DNA from: Chloroflexota bacterium
GTDB taxonomy: Bacteria; Chloroflexota; Anaerolineae; Aggregatilineales; Phototrophicaceae
DNA length: 41,695 nucleotides
NCBI GenBank assembly: GCA_028873975.1
Contig: JAPPMO010000109.1
Span: 1 to 41,695 of the forward strand
Direction of reading: 5' to 3'
Position 1 is the first letter of the stretch, and every line of letters begins with the position of its first letter. This document shows, in pieces, positions 1 to 8,127 of the stretch. The notes beneath the pieces are model-generated. The model made no database searches. It saw nothing but the letters and a program-made list of their open reading frames with translations, and had not been told where the DNA came from. A program made the translations under genes and the position numbers.

Positions 1-118
1 CCCCGGTCTCCCGCCCCTTTTTTTTCCCCCCCCCACCCCCCCCCCCCCCCCCCCCCCCAAAACCCCCCCCCCGCCGGCGGGCGCGGGGGCGGCCCCCCCC
101 CCCCCCCCCCCCCCCCCC
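1..118. other. low-complexity poly-C end, probable artefact
   Basis: The first 118 bases are almost entirely C with a few G, T and A interruptions, unlike anything else in the window. Coding sequence on the minus strand runs straight into it without a stop, in the middle of a conserved part of a dehydrogenase-like protein. I infer a contig-end sequencing or assembly artefact, not biology. Confidence 0.85.
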
Positions 119-691
119 CACGTCATGTACGGAAACCGGCTGGAATTTGGCTTTGCCCCCGCCGATCAAGGGAAATACGATCGGCGTCAACTTGAGCAGA
201 CGCGCGAAAGTATTGAAGAATTCGTCTTGCGGGCCGAAGATGGCCGAGGGGCGCAGCGCTGTCCACTGCAAGGCCGATGCGGCGACATATTCCTGGGCGC
301 GCCCTTTGCTGGCGAGGAATCGGTAGGGGAGATCGCTGCGGGCGCCGTTCTGGCTCATATTGATGAATCGTTTAACGCCGGCCGCTTGCGCCGCATCAAT
401 CACATTGACCGTGCCTTGAAAGTTGACCGCTTCGTAAGTTTGCCCGCGCTTTTCCATGGCGATGGCGACCAAGTGAATAACCGCGTCGACATTCTCCATG
501 ACCGGGGACAAACTAGCCGGCACGGTGACATCGCCCTCGACGATTTCGATGCTCTCGGCGACTTCGCGCAGGCGCAATTGCGCTTTCGCCGGGCGGCGCG
601 CCATCGCCCGCACCGGATGGCCCAGCGCGACCAGCTTTTTGACGATCTGATTGCCGAGATATCCGGCGGCGCCTGTAACTAATACTGTCAT
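119..691 (-). CDS. NAD(P)-binding epimerase/dehydratase-like protein (atypical SDR, NDUFA9-like), 3' truncated
   Basis: The minus strand encodes about 191 residues beginning MTVLVTGAAGYLGNQ, a Rossmann dinucleotide-binding loop of the GxxGxxG type. It continues through a VDAVIHLVA strand, a GVKRFINMSQNGA strand, a YRFLASKGRAQEY helix (the K is in the usual SDR position) and an ALRPSAIFGP segment. The last readable residues, KFQPVSVHD, match the point where such proteins usually read QPVxVxDVA. This layout is typical of NAD(P)-binding proteins related to complex I subunit NDUFA9 or NmrA-like epimerases; the substrate cannot be told. The start is the ATG at 691, preceded by GGAGAGG. The reading frame then enters the poly-C tract, so the C-terminal third is missing from the data. 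It is divergent from the Sua5 gene. Confidence 0.82.
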
Positions 692-810
692 CGGGCATTC
701 CTCTCCGCTATGATTCTCTCTCACGCTACTTGCCAATTCTTTCGGCGCTGCCGCAAGCGCGCCGCGCTTCACTTAACAGTATATCTCACCAGGCGGGCGG
801 CCTCTGGCAA

Positions 811-1878
811 ATGCGCGAACCATACAGGACCAGCACAATAACCTTCCGGGTTGATCCGCAAGTCCCGGAGCCGCGCCCAATAGCATTGGCGGGCGAAGCG
901 ATCCGGGCTGGCGGATTGGTCGCCTTCCCCACGGAAACGGTCTATGGGCTGGGCGCCAACGCGCTTGACAGCGCCGCCGTCGAGAAGATTTTCCGCGCCA
1001 AGAGCCGCCCAGCCAACGATCCGCTGATCGTGCATATCGCTGATTTGTCCCAATTGCCGGGCTTGGCGGTATCGGTTTCCGAGCTCGCTTACCGCTTGCT
1101 CGAGCGCTTTGCCCCGGGCGCCTTGACGCTGGTCTTGAACAAGCGCGAAGCTGTGCCGGCCAATCTAACCGCAGGTATGGATACTGTTGCAGTGCGCATG
1201 CCGGATCACCCTGTCGCTCTGGCGCTCATAAACGCGGCCGGACTACCCATCGCCGCGCCCAGCGCGAACAGATTCTCGCGCCCCAGCCCAACCACGGCGC
1301 AGCATGTCGCCGATGACCTGAAAGGGCGTGTGGACATCATCCTGGACGGCGGTCCTACGGGGATCGGGCTGGAGTCGACCATCCTCAGCTTGGTTGGGGA
1401 GGCGCCGCAGGTTTTGCGCCCGGGCGGCGTCTCGCTGGAAGAATTGCGCGCGATCGTGCCGGATCTGACTTATCAACCTCAGTATCTGGCCGACGAAGCC
1501 GCCGCCGCGTCGTCGCCTGGCAGCATGCTCAAACACTACTCGCCGAGAGCGACGGTCGTCCTCTTTCGCGGCGACGATGACCTGGCCGTCTGGGCGGCTA
1601 TGAGGGCATTCGCCGACGAGCATGACCATGTCGGCGCAATGACGCTGGAGCGGGAAGCAAGTCGCTTTGCCGATCTCGATGTCACAGTCGAGAGTTTGGG
1701 AGCGGATCTCGATGCGGCGGCCGCCCGCTTGTTTTCAGCATTGCGATCGCTTGACAGCCGCGGCCTCAAGTGGATATTGGCGCGGGCTCCCGATTCATCC
1801 GGCCTGGGCTTGGCCATCGGCGACCGGCTGCTGCGCGCTGCCGAAGGGGACGTGATTGACGTGAAGCCGCGACGTTAG
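811..1878 (+). CDS. sua5: L-threonylcarbamoyladenylate synthase, Sua5 type
   Basis: This enzyme makes threonylcarbamoyl-AMP from threonine, bicarbonate and ATP, the first step of the t6A37 modification of ANN-decoding tRNAs. The YrdC/Sua5 core fills roughly the first 210 residues, with FPTETVYGLGANA, the KIFRAKSRPANDPL nucleotide-binding block (KxR...SxN pattern) and APSANRFSRPSPTTA. A linker follows, and then the Sua5-specific C-terminal domain introduced by SPGSMLKHYSPRA. The 355-aa length is that of the two-domain Sua5 form rather than the short TsaC form. I chose the ATG at 811. The frame is open back to a TTG at 730, but those 27 codons look like no Sua5 N-terminus. It is a lone gene just upstream of asnS, which has its own -10-like box. 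Confidence 0.93.
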   Translation: MREPYRTSTITFRVDPQVPEPRPIALAGEAIRAGGLVAFPTETVYGLGANALDSAAVEKIFRAKSRPANDPLIVHIADLSQLPGLAVSVSELAYRLLERFAPGALTLVLNKREAVPANLTAGMDTVAVRMPDHPVALALINAAGLPIAAPSANRFSRPSPTTAQHVADDLKGRVDIILDGGPTGIGLESTILSLVGEAPQVLRPGGVSLEELRAIVPDLTYQPQYLADEAAAASSPGSMLKHYSPRATVVLFRGDDDLAVWAAMRAFADEHDHVGAMTLEREASRFADLDVTVESLGADLDAAAARLFSALRSLDSRGLKWILARAPDSSGLGLAIGDRLLRAAEGDVIDVKPRR

Positions 1879-1903
1879 CCGCTTCCGTCAGTCATGTTAT
1901 ACT
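1875..1903 (+). promoter_or_regulatory. possible promoter of asnS
   Basis: A TATACT hexamer at 1898-1903, preceded by TG, resembles an extended -10 box about 40 bases before the asnS start. The -35 candidate TTAGCC at 1875-1880 is poor, with a 17-base gap. It lies at the end of the sua5 frame and in the short gap after it, so asnS may have its own transcript. Confidence 0.35.
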
Positions 1904-1942
1904 TGCTGAAGAAAGCATCAACTGCATACCGAGGAAGACGCC

Positions 1943-3280
1943 GTGGCAGAAGTCATACAGATCAAAGATATCGCCCGCTACGCAGGTCAAGAAGTCACCG
2001 TGCGCGGTTGGGTTTACAACAAGACCGGCAAAGGCAGGCTGCAATTCATCCTGCTGCGCGATGGCAGCGGCCAGGCGCAATGCGTCGCCTTCAAACGAGA
2101 AATGGACGCGGAGGCATTCGAGATTGCCCGCGGGCTCAGTCAAGAGTCTTCCGTCGTCATCACGGGCGAGGTCCGCGCCGACGAACGCGCGCCGGGCATC
2201 CCTGGCGGTTTCGAAATCGGCATCCGCGATCTGCAAGTCCTCCAGCAGGCGCAAGATTACCCGATCACGCCTAAAGAACATGGCACCGAATTCCTGATGA
2301 ACCATCGCCACTTGTGGGTGCGCAGCAGCCGCCAGTGGGCGATCTTGCGCATCCGCGCCACCATCATCAAAGCGATGCGGGACTGGCTGGACGATCAGGG
2401 TTTCTTGCTTGTGGATACGCCAATCATCACGCCGGCGGCTGGTGAAGAAACGACCACGCTTTTCGAGGTTGATTATTTTGGCGATCCGGCTTTTCTGGCG
2501 CAGACCGGCCAACTCTACAACGAAGCCAACATCATGGCTTTTGGCAAAGTCTATTGCTTTGGACCGACCTTCCGCGCGGAAAAATCCAAGACCCGCAGGC
2601 ACCTGATCGAGTTCTGGATGCTGGAGCCGGAAATCGCCTTTTGCAGCCTGGAAGAGTTGATGGACATAGAAGAGGGCTTGGTAACCCATGTCGCAGCGCA
2701 GGTCTTGGAAAAGCATAGCCAGGAACTGGCGATCATCGAGCGTGATGTGAATAAACTGCGCGCGATCACGGCGCCCTTCGCGCGCATCAGCTACGACGAC
2801 GCCGTCGAGCGGCTGCAAGGGCTGGCGGAAGCGACCGATGATCCTGAAGCGAAAGCCGAGTTGGCAATTGCCTGGGGCGAGGATTTCGGCAGCCCGCAGG
2901 AAACGGCGCTGGCGGAGCAATTCGACAAACCGGTCTTTGTCTATCACTACCCAACCGCCGTCAAAGCCTTTTACATGACGCCGGTGGCAGGACGCCCAGA
3001 GGTCTGCCGCAGCGTCGACCTGCTGGCGCCGGAAGGATATGGCGAAATCATCGGCGGCAGCGAACGCATTCACGAACTCGACTTGCTGGAGCAAAATATC
3101 GACAAGATGGGCTTGGGGCGCGAAGCCTACCAATGGTACCTTGAGCTGCGAAAATTCGGGACAGTGCCCCATGCTGGTTTCGGCATCGGCATTGAACGAA
3201 CGGTAGCCTGGATCTGCGGACTCAATCACGTGCGCGAGACGATACCCTACGCGCGCCTGCTCAATCGCAAATATCCTTAG
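1943..3280 (+). CDS. asnS: asparaginyl-tRNA synthetase
   Basis: This is a class IIb aminoacyl-tRNA synthetase charging tRNA-Asn in the cytoplasm. It has 445 residues, the normal length. The N-terminal OB-fold anticodon-binding domain occupies about residues 1-105 (VTVRGWVYNKTGKGRLQF). The class II catalytic domain follows with motif 2 (FRAEKSKTRRHLIEFWMLE) and motif 3 (GFGIGIERTVAWICGL). HL in motif 2 and the IERTV arginine are the usual ATP-binding features. The start is GTG at 1943, set by a GAGGAAG ribosome-binding site at 1931-1937. It is convergent with radA, with only about 20 bases between the stop codons and no hairpin seen there. Confidence 0.95.
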   Translation: MAEVIQIKDIARYAGQEVTVRGWVYNKTGKGRLQFILLRDGSGQAQCVAFKREMDAEAFEIARGLSQESSVVITGEVRADERAPGIPGGFEIGIRDLQVLQQAQDYPITPKEHGTEFLMNHRHLWVRSSRQWAILRIRATIIKAMRDWLDDQGFLLVDTPIITPAAGEETTTLFEVDYFGDPAFLAQTGQLYNEANIMAFGKVYCFGPTFRAEKSKTRRHLIEFWMLEPEIAFCSLEELMDIEEGLVTHVAAQVLEKHSQELAIIERDVNKLRAITAPFARISYDDAVERLQGLAEATDDPEAKAELAIAWGEDFGSPQETALAEQFDKPVFVYHYPTAVKAFYMTPVAGRPEVCRSVDLLAPEGYGEIIGGSERIHELDLLEQNIDKMGLGREAYQWYLELRKFGTVPHAGFGIGIERTVAWICGLNHVRETIPYARLLNRKYP

Positions 3281-3302
3281 TCAGGATCTCAATTCAATCG
3301 GT

Positions 3303-4676
3303 TCAATCGGTCGAAAAGACTTCCCGCAGGGCGCCCGACAAGTTGCGCGCCTGGAGCAACTGGATGCCCGGCGGGATCTCGTCGGCATTGCCCCCCAGCC
3401 TGGGGACCAGGACGCGCTTAAAGCCGATCTTGCGCGCTTCGTTCAAGCGCATGCTTAGCTGGCCCACTCGGCGAATCTCTCCGCTTAAACCGACTTCTCC
3501 GACAATCGCCAGATCCGCCGGCGCCGGGCGATCGTAATAGCTTGAAGCGATGGCAACCGCCATCGCCAGGTCGGACGCAGGCTCGCTGATCCTGATGCCG
3601 CCGATGACATTGACGAAGATATCCTGTTCCCACAATTTTAGCCCGATTACTTTGCTCAAAACGGCGCTGATCAAGAGCAAGCGATTGATGTCTACGCCAT
3701 TGGGCGTGCGGCGCGGATTGCCAAAAGAGGTGGGGCTGGTCAGGGCTTGCATCTCGACCAGCAGCGGGCGCGTGCCTTCCATGGTAATGGCGATGGCGGA
3801 GCCTGATGCCTGGACGACGCGTTCTTCCAGAAATACCTGCGAGGGGTTCTCCACTTGCGCCATGCCGCGCCCGCGCATCTCGAAGACGCCCAATTCGCTG
3901 GTGGCGCCAAAGCGATTCTTGACACTGCGCAACAGTCTATACTGTTGAAATGGATCGCCTTCCAGGTACAGCACCGTATCAACAATGTGCTCCAGGGCGC
4001 GCGGTCCGGCGATATTGCCGTCTTTGGTCACATGGCCGATCATCAACACGCTGACGCCTGAGTCTTTGGCCAGCGACTGCAAGCGCAGGGCGCATTCTCG
4101 CACTTGCGCTACCAAGCCCGGTGAAGAATTCAATTCCGCCGTATGGGTTGTCTGAATCGAATCGATCACAACCAGCACGGGATCCAAAGCGGAGATCTGA
4201 TCAAAGATATTGCCCAGATCGGTCTCCGTCAGCAGGAATAGATCTCGCGCGGACAGACCCATGCGCTCGGCGCGCATCTTGATCTGGCTCGCGCTCTCCT
4301 CGCCGCTGACATAGAGCACGTTTCCGGCCGATTCCGCCAGCAGCGCAGCCAACTCGATGACCAGCGTGGATTTGCCGACGCCGGGCTCGCCGCCGAGCAA
4401 TACCAGGCTGCCCGGCACCAAGCCGCCACCGAGAACGCGATTGAACTCGCCCATCGGCACCGGCAGACGATCCTCCTCCCCCGGACCGACCGCCTCAAGG
4501 CGCAGGGGCTTCCGCTGAACCCCGCTCGAAGCTTGGCTGTGAGCGCGGGACTTGGGCGCCTCTTCAACATGCTCAACCATGCTCTCGAACTCGCCGCATT
4601 GCGGACAACGTCCGAAGTAGCCGGAGCTTCTCCTGCCACAATTTGAGCAGATAAATGCGCTGCGCTTTTTCGCCAT
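3303..4676 (-). CDS. radA: DNA repair protein RadA
   Basis: RadA (Sms) is a RecA-like branch-migration ATPase that processes recombination intermediates. The 457-residue protein has an N-terminal zinc ribbon with C10, C13, C24 and C27. A RecA-fold domain follows with Walker A GEPGVGKST at about 96-104 and the family-specific KNRFG motif near residue 250. The C-terminal part is the Lon-protease-like domain (FVNVIGGIRISEPASDLA). The frame is open to an ATG at 4742, but family members begin directly with MAKK before the zinc ribbon, so I take the ATG at 4676. The ribosome-binding site there is weak. A perfect 26-bp palindrome lies 85 bases upstream and could be an operator. The gene stands alone. 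Confidence 0.95.
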   Translation of the reverse strand: MAKKRSAFICSNCGRRSSGYFGRCPQCGEFESMVEHVEEAPKSRAHSQASSGVQRKPLRLEAVGPGEEDRLPVPMGEFNRVLGGGLVPGSLVLLGGEPGVGKSTLVIELAALLAESAGNVLYVSGEESASQIKMRAERMGLSARDLFLLTETDLGNIFDQISALDPVLVVIDSIQTTHTAELNSSPGLVAQVRECALRLQSLAKDSGVSVLMIGHVTKDGNIAGPRALEHIVDTVLYLEGDPFQQYRLLRSVKNRFGATSELGVFEMRGRGMAQVENPSQVFLEERVVQASGSAIAITMEGTRPLLVEMQALTSPTSFGNPRRTPNGVDINRLLLISAVLSKVIGLKLWEQDIFVNVIGGIRISEPASDLAMAVAIASSYYDRPAPADLAIVGEVGLSGEIRRVGQLSMRLNEARKIGFKRVLVPRLGGNADEIPPGIQLLQARNLSGALREVFSTD

Positions 4677-4760
4677 GGCTTTCTGTGTTTGAACTGAGAG
4701 ACTTTTCAAATCGTCCGGCGATGATAACATAGATTCGCCCATTCCAGGAACGCGGCCCTC

Positions 4761-4786
4761 CTCTGTAACGAGCGCTCGTTACAGAG
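4761..4786. promoter_or_regulatory. 26-bp perfect palindrome, candidate operator upstream of radA
   Basis: The left half ctctgtaacgagc is followed at once by its exact reverse complement, giving 13+13 bases without a loop. The core TAACGAGCGCTCGTTA resembles TetR-family operators in general form (AACGnn/nnCGTT halves). It lies 85 bases before the chosen radA start. No T-run follows on either strand, which argues against a terminator. No regulator gene is adjacent. Confidence 0.5.
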
Positions 4787-4888
4787 TTGATGCCGGAAGT
4801 CGCATCAATCCCGCGCGGTTTCAAAATTCGATTAGGTCCGCAAGCGCAGAGCCCAAAGACACGATCAGGTATCTATACAGTAGATAGG

Positions 4889-4925
4889 GTCGGCGACGCG
4901 TAGGTTAGCGTCTGCGTCCGCCGAC
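4889..4925. repeat. imperfect inverted repeat
   Basis: The arm gtcggcgacgc (4889-4899) pairs with gcgtccgccgac (4914-4925) with one bulged base, around a 14-base loop. It would form a stable GC-rich hairpin in either transcript. No T-run follows. The function is unknown. Confidence 0.5.
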
Positions 4926-5100
4926 TGTTGCCCGGTTGTGGAAGCCAGCGCGCTTCCCAAGCGATATCAAGCAACCGAAATCGAGCCCGTTTCCCCCGCT
5001 TGTCAGGTACAGTCCCTCGCGCGCCGCTCATTATTTACGCGGGTTCCAGGCAATTCGGCATCCGCGCGGCGAGAATTCTCAGAAGTTCAATCGAGGCAAA

Positions 5101-5120
5101 CGCTGGCGCCGGCGCCAGCG
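5101..5120. repeat. 20-bp perfect palindrome
   Basis: cgctggcgcc is followed directly by its reverse complement. It is GC-only in the centre, has no T-run on either side, and lies in the same gene-free stretch as the radA-side palindrome. It may be an operator-like site or chance in GC-rich DNA. Confidence 0.4.
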
Positions 5121-5335
5121 GCATTTCAACTGAACCAGAGTCGATCCGCCATTTCAAAGCGCATTTGAAGTATTCACGCACTGTATAAGCCTCCGGTTTC
5201 CGCGTAGGCTAAGCGTAGAAAAAGCGAAGGTTTAGCAAAGGCGACGCGTCGTCTCTGGTATTACAAAATATGTTAGAGTGAACGCAAGTCCGAGTTCTTT
5301 GTCCCCACACAGAACCAGGACACCCCCCAAATATA

Positions 5336-5372
5336 CCAGGCGTCCCATGATGAATTGGGACGTTTGGCTTTT
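5336..5372. terminator. hairpin after the SGNH hydrolase gene
   Basis: Arms at 5336-5347 (ccaggcgtccca) and 5356-5367 (tgggacgtttgg) form a 12-bp stem with an 8-base loop. On the plus strand it contains two G-U pairs and is followed by cttttataat. On the minus strand, 19 bases after the hydrolase stop codon, it has two A-C mismatches and is followed by tatattt. It probably ends the hydrolase transcript. Confidence 0.55.
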
Positions 5373-5385
5373 ATAATAGCACCTG

Positions 5386-6717
5386 TTAAGGCAAGACTAC
5401 CTGTCCACAAGCTGACCAGTCCCCATCAGCGCGAAATGAGTCAATGCAACGGCTCAGCAGTTCGCCCATCTTTTGGTGGCCCGCGTTATTCCAGTGGACA
5501 TCGGGCAAAGCTGTGTAGTCAACCGTTTCTTCGAGTTCTGAACGCGGATCGATATACGGTATCTCTAGCTCTGCCATGAGTTGCATGGCGGTAGAATAAT
5601 GACTGCCGGGCGCTGCCAGGTCGCTGCGATGCGGGATTAGCAAGACCAGGAGTTCGCTAAACTGAGCCGATACCGAATCGCGCAAGTCTGCCAGGTAGTC
5701 CCGCGTGACCTCCCTTTCCCTGGCTGCCCTAAGTCGTTCATAGGCGCTGTCGCCAATCACGTCAAACAGACGCAGCGCCAATGTACCCAGGCGCGTGATG
5801 CCAACGAGGCGCTCAAGCTCGCTCGCGGGCGGATCTTTCCGCTGTTCGCGATAGTACCAGGTGGAAGGCAAATCCAGCATAATGATGTTTCCCCAGCGAT
5901 CCTCCCAGCGGAACCAGATCTCGCTTTCATCCGCGCCGGCTGTCATCTTCTGGCCGTGAATAGGCGTCATATTGTCTTTGAAGTCGTTGACGTAGAAGCC
6001 GAGTAAGGTCAGATCAGGCTGCATAACCGGCCCGAATGCCGAAAAGGATTGCAGCGCCTGCCGGGTTCCCGTGCCCGGGATGCCCATATTCCACAGTACG
6101 GCATCGGCCTGATCGGACTCGATTCTCTCGATATAGGACTTTCCCATGTCAGCCGTCATGCCAAAGGTGAAGGAATCTCCCAGGGCAATGATCCTGAACT
6201 TGCCCTGCAAATCATCGCTCGCTGAAAAGTCTTGCGAATCATGGAATCCCTGTTGATTGAGGGAGCAGTTTCGGCCCTCCGTTCGCCCCAACCTGCAAGC
6301 TTCTGCCAGGACTTCCGGGTCGAAATGGCAGCCAGCCTCATCGCAGATATTCCAGGGCTTGCCACTGTAATACTGTTCGGGGATGCGAGCCGGAAAATAA
6401 GTCGACATATTGAGTACCGCCAGGGTAAGCTCCAGGGCGACAAGCGTGCCGGCTGTGATGAGCGCCGCAGCGAGCGCGTTCTTGCGCCAGGCGGCCAATC
6501 GACGCCGGCGCAGATCATCCCGCCGCAGCGCATAGGCAAAAGCCGCCAGCGCGAGGCCGCCGACAATCGCCAAAAGCTGTGGCAGGTTAAAGCCGGGGCT
6601 GGTCCCAGGGAACAGATCGAGAACGATGCCAAAACCGGCAATAACCAGCCCAATGATCGCAAGAGCCCAAAAGAGCGCGTCGAGTACAAAATTGGCGCGC
6701 GCGCGTGAACGCGACAT
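5386..6717 (-). CDS. membrane-anchored SGNH/GDSL hydrolase family protein
   Basis: A 443-residue protein with about three N-terminal hydrophobic segments (roughly residues 10-35, 45-65 and 82-105). An SGNH-hydrolase domain follows that would lie outside the cytoplasm. Block I is GDSFTFG at about 180-186 (nucleophile Ser). A GIPGTGT stretch fits the block II glycine region, VNDFKDN the block III Asn, and DVHWNNAGH near the C-terminus supplies the block V Asp and His. Such proteins are esterases or acyl-modifying enzymes of cell-surface polymers; the substrate is not visible. The ATG at 6717 is preceded by GAAGGA at a good distance, whereas an upstream TTG (6726) overlaps that site. It is divergent from the DUF3179 cluster and followed by a hairpin. 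Confidence 0.82.
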   Translation of the reverse strand: MSRSRARANFVLDALFWALAIIGLVIAGFGIVLDLFPGTSPGFNLPQLLAIVGGLALAAFAYALRRDDLRRRRLAAWRKNALAAALITAGTLVALELTLAVLNMSTYFPARIPEQYYSGKPWNICDEAGCHFDPEVLAEACRLGRTEGRNCSLNQQGFHDSQDFSASDDLQGKFRIIALGDSFTFGMTADMGKSYIERIESDQADAVLWNMGIPGTGTRQALQSFSAFGPVMQPDLTLLGFYVNDFKDNMTPIHGQKMTAGADESEIWFRWEDRWGNIIMLDLPSTWYYREQRKDPPASELERLVGITRLGTLALRLFDVIGDSAYERLRAAREREVTRDYLADLRDSVSAQFSELLVLLIPHRSDLAAPGSHYSTAMQLMAELEIPYIDPRSELEETVDYTALPDVHWNNAGHQKMGELLSRCIDSFRADGDWSACGQVVLP

Positions 6718-6765
6718 GTGAGACAATCCTTCGCGGCCTCTAAATCTCCAGGGGCGCCGATAGCA

Positions 6766-6794
6766 ATTATAGTCGATTCCTCATGTAATGCCCT
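6766..6794 (-). promoter_or_regulatory. promoter of the SGNH hydrolase gene
   Basis: A perfect TATAAT lies on the minus strand at 6771-6766, about 50 bases before the start codon. The -35 position (AGGGCA, 17-base gap) is poor. Confidence 0.5.
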
Positions 6795-6877
6795 CGCCAT
6801 TGACGTCTGGGCGCCCGGAACCGCGCCCCAGGCTTCGGGAGCGACCCGCCTGTAAGGGTATCGTAATCAGAGCGCCC

Positions 6878-6883
6878 TACAAT
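6878..6883 (+). promoter_or_regulatory. -10-like box upstream of the DUF3179 cluster
   Basis: TACAAT at 6878-6883 is 33 bases before the first DUF3179 start. I see no convincing -35 element at the right distance. It is the only -10-like site between the divergent hydrolase gene and the cluster on this strand. Confidence 0.35.
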
Positions 6884-6915
6884 GGGAGCAACCGTATTGG
6901 GAAAGGACCGCATCC

Positions 6916-8085
6916 ATGCGCAAGGCGCTCGTTCGGCGCGGAACAATTGCAGTTGCCGCCGTCGCAACAATTCTCGCATTCCTCTGGGTTTTTGGCTATG
7001 CTCGCAACCAGGCGCAGGATCAGGCAGGCTGCAATCCCCCCGATTTGCGGACGGTCAATTGGTCGACCGATTTCTGCAACAGCATTGTCGACTTCGACGA
7101 GATTCTGGTCGGTAATCCCACTAAAGACGGCATACCTTCGCTCACAGACCCGAATATGGAGCCAGTTGCACAGGCTGCCGCCTGGCTGAGCGATCGTTCG
7201 CCAGTGATCGCCGTCGAGATCGATGGCGAAGCGCGCGCCTATCCGCAGGCGATCCTGATGTGGCACGAGATCGCCAATGTCGAAGTCGCCGGGATCCCGA
7301 TTGCGGTCACATTTTGCCCGCTTTGCAACAGCTCAATCAGCTTTGATCGGCGCGTCGATGGCGAGACGCTGGACTTTGGCGTTAGCGGATTCCTGCGCAA
7401 TAGCGACCTGATCATGTATGACCGCCAGAGCGAAACCTGGTGGCAGCAGTTGACCGGCGAGGGACTCGTGGGGGGTTATGCGGGCCTGCTGTTGGATATC
7501 GTTCCGTCGCAGGTGATCAGCTTTGCCAGCTTTGCCGAACGCCATCCGGAAGGGCTGGTCCTGTCGCGCGATACCGGTTTCTCGCGTCAATATGGCATCA
7601 ATCCCTACCGAGATTACGACAGCCGTCCGGGGCGCCCCTTCCTGTTCCGAGGCGAAATCGACGCCAGGCTCGGCTCGCCGGTGGACCATGTCTTGGCGGC
7701 GACCGTGGATGGCATCGCCAAAGCCTATCCCTTCGCGATATTGCGCGAGCAAGGCGTGATTAACGACTCAATCGGGGAAAAGCCAGTTGTGGCTTTCTTC
7801 CAGACGGGCCTTGCCAGCGCGCTGGGCGACTCGGTCATCGACAACGCTGCCGATCTGGGCAGCGCTGCATTATATCTTTCGACCCTCGATGGACAGACGC
7901 TGACATTCGTCATGCTGGAGGATGGCAGCTTCACCGACGAGCAAACGGGATCGACCTGGAACGCCTATGGAGAAGCGATTGCCGGCAGCCTGCAAGGACG
8001 CGAGTTGGAATGGGTTCACGCCTTCCCCCACTTCTGGTTCGCCTGGGCCGCCTTCCACCCGGAAACTGAAGTCTACGGCATTTAG
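6916..8085 (+). CDS. DUF3179 domain protein, copy 1 of 3
   Basis: A 389-residue protein with an N-terminal hydrophobic segment at about 10-28, acting as a signal or membrane anchor. Nearly all of the rest is one DUF3179 domain, whose biochemical function is unknown. Conserved elements visible in all three copies are NPxxDGIPxxxxP, ARAYP, HEIAN, TFCPLCNS (134-139 for CPLCNS), WWQQLTGEG, a PYxxYDS block, AKAYP and the terminal HFWFAWAAFHPET. The paired cysteines of CPLC suggest metal or cofactor binding or redox use, which is inference. A GAAAGGA ribosome-binding site sits at 6901-6907. It is first of a three-gene run with 42 bases to the next. Confidence 0.88.
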   Translation: MRKALVRRGTIAVAAVATILAFLWVFGYARNQAQDQAGCNPPDLRTVNWSTDFCNSIVDFDEILVGNPTKDGIPSLTDPNMEPVAQAAAWLSDRSPVIAVEIDGEARAYPQAILMWHEIANVEVAGIPIAVTFCPLCNSSISFDRRVDGETLDFGVSGFLRNSDLIMYDRQSETWWQQLTGEGLVGGYAGLLLDIVPSQVISFASFAERHPEGLVLSRDTGFSRQYGINPYRDYDSRPGRPFLFRGEIDARLGSPVDHVLAATVDGIAKAYPFAILREQGVINDSIGEKPVVAFFQTGLASALGDSVIDNAADLGSAALYLSTLDGQTLTFVMLEDGSFTDEQTGSTWNAYGEAIAGSLQGRELEWVHAFPHFWFAWAAFHPETEVYGI

Positions 8086-8127
8086 CATCTCGCTGGACAT
8101 GCCGGATGAAACAGGAGTTCTGGCAGC

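Larger units (their letters stand above)
4677..5335. other. gene-free region with palindromes between radA and SGNH hydrolase gene
   Basis: About 660 bases hold no credible gene. The short open frames present have no family features, ribosome-binding sites or start contexts. The stretch contains a 26-bp palindrome (4761-4786), an imperfect inverted repeat (4889-4925), a 20-bp palindrome (5101-5120), and two related short motifs around gcgtaggttagcgt (near 4898) and gcgtaggctaagcgtag (near 5203). A related motif in reverse occurs near 40641-40657. It could be an untranslated leader of radA, a non-coding RNA or the remains of a small mobile element. I did not recognise RNase P RNA, tmRNA or SRP RNA here. 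Confidence 0.5.

Noticed and set aside
125..682. A 185-aa open frame on the plus strand
   Set aside because: It is the antisense shadow of the minus-strand SDR-like gene, which has the Rossmann motif and ribosome-binding site.
1892..3229. A 445-aa minus-strand frame opposite asnS
   Set aside because: It is an antisense shadow. The plus strand encodes a complete, motif-bearing AsnRS.
4928..5188. An 86-aa plus-strand frame and overlapping frames in the gap after radA
   Set aside because: Several frames are open at once, which is expected by chance in GC-rich DNA. There is no ribosome-binding site or recognisable family.
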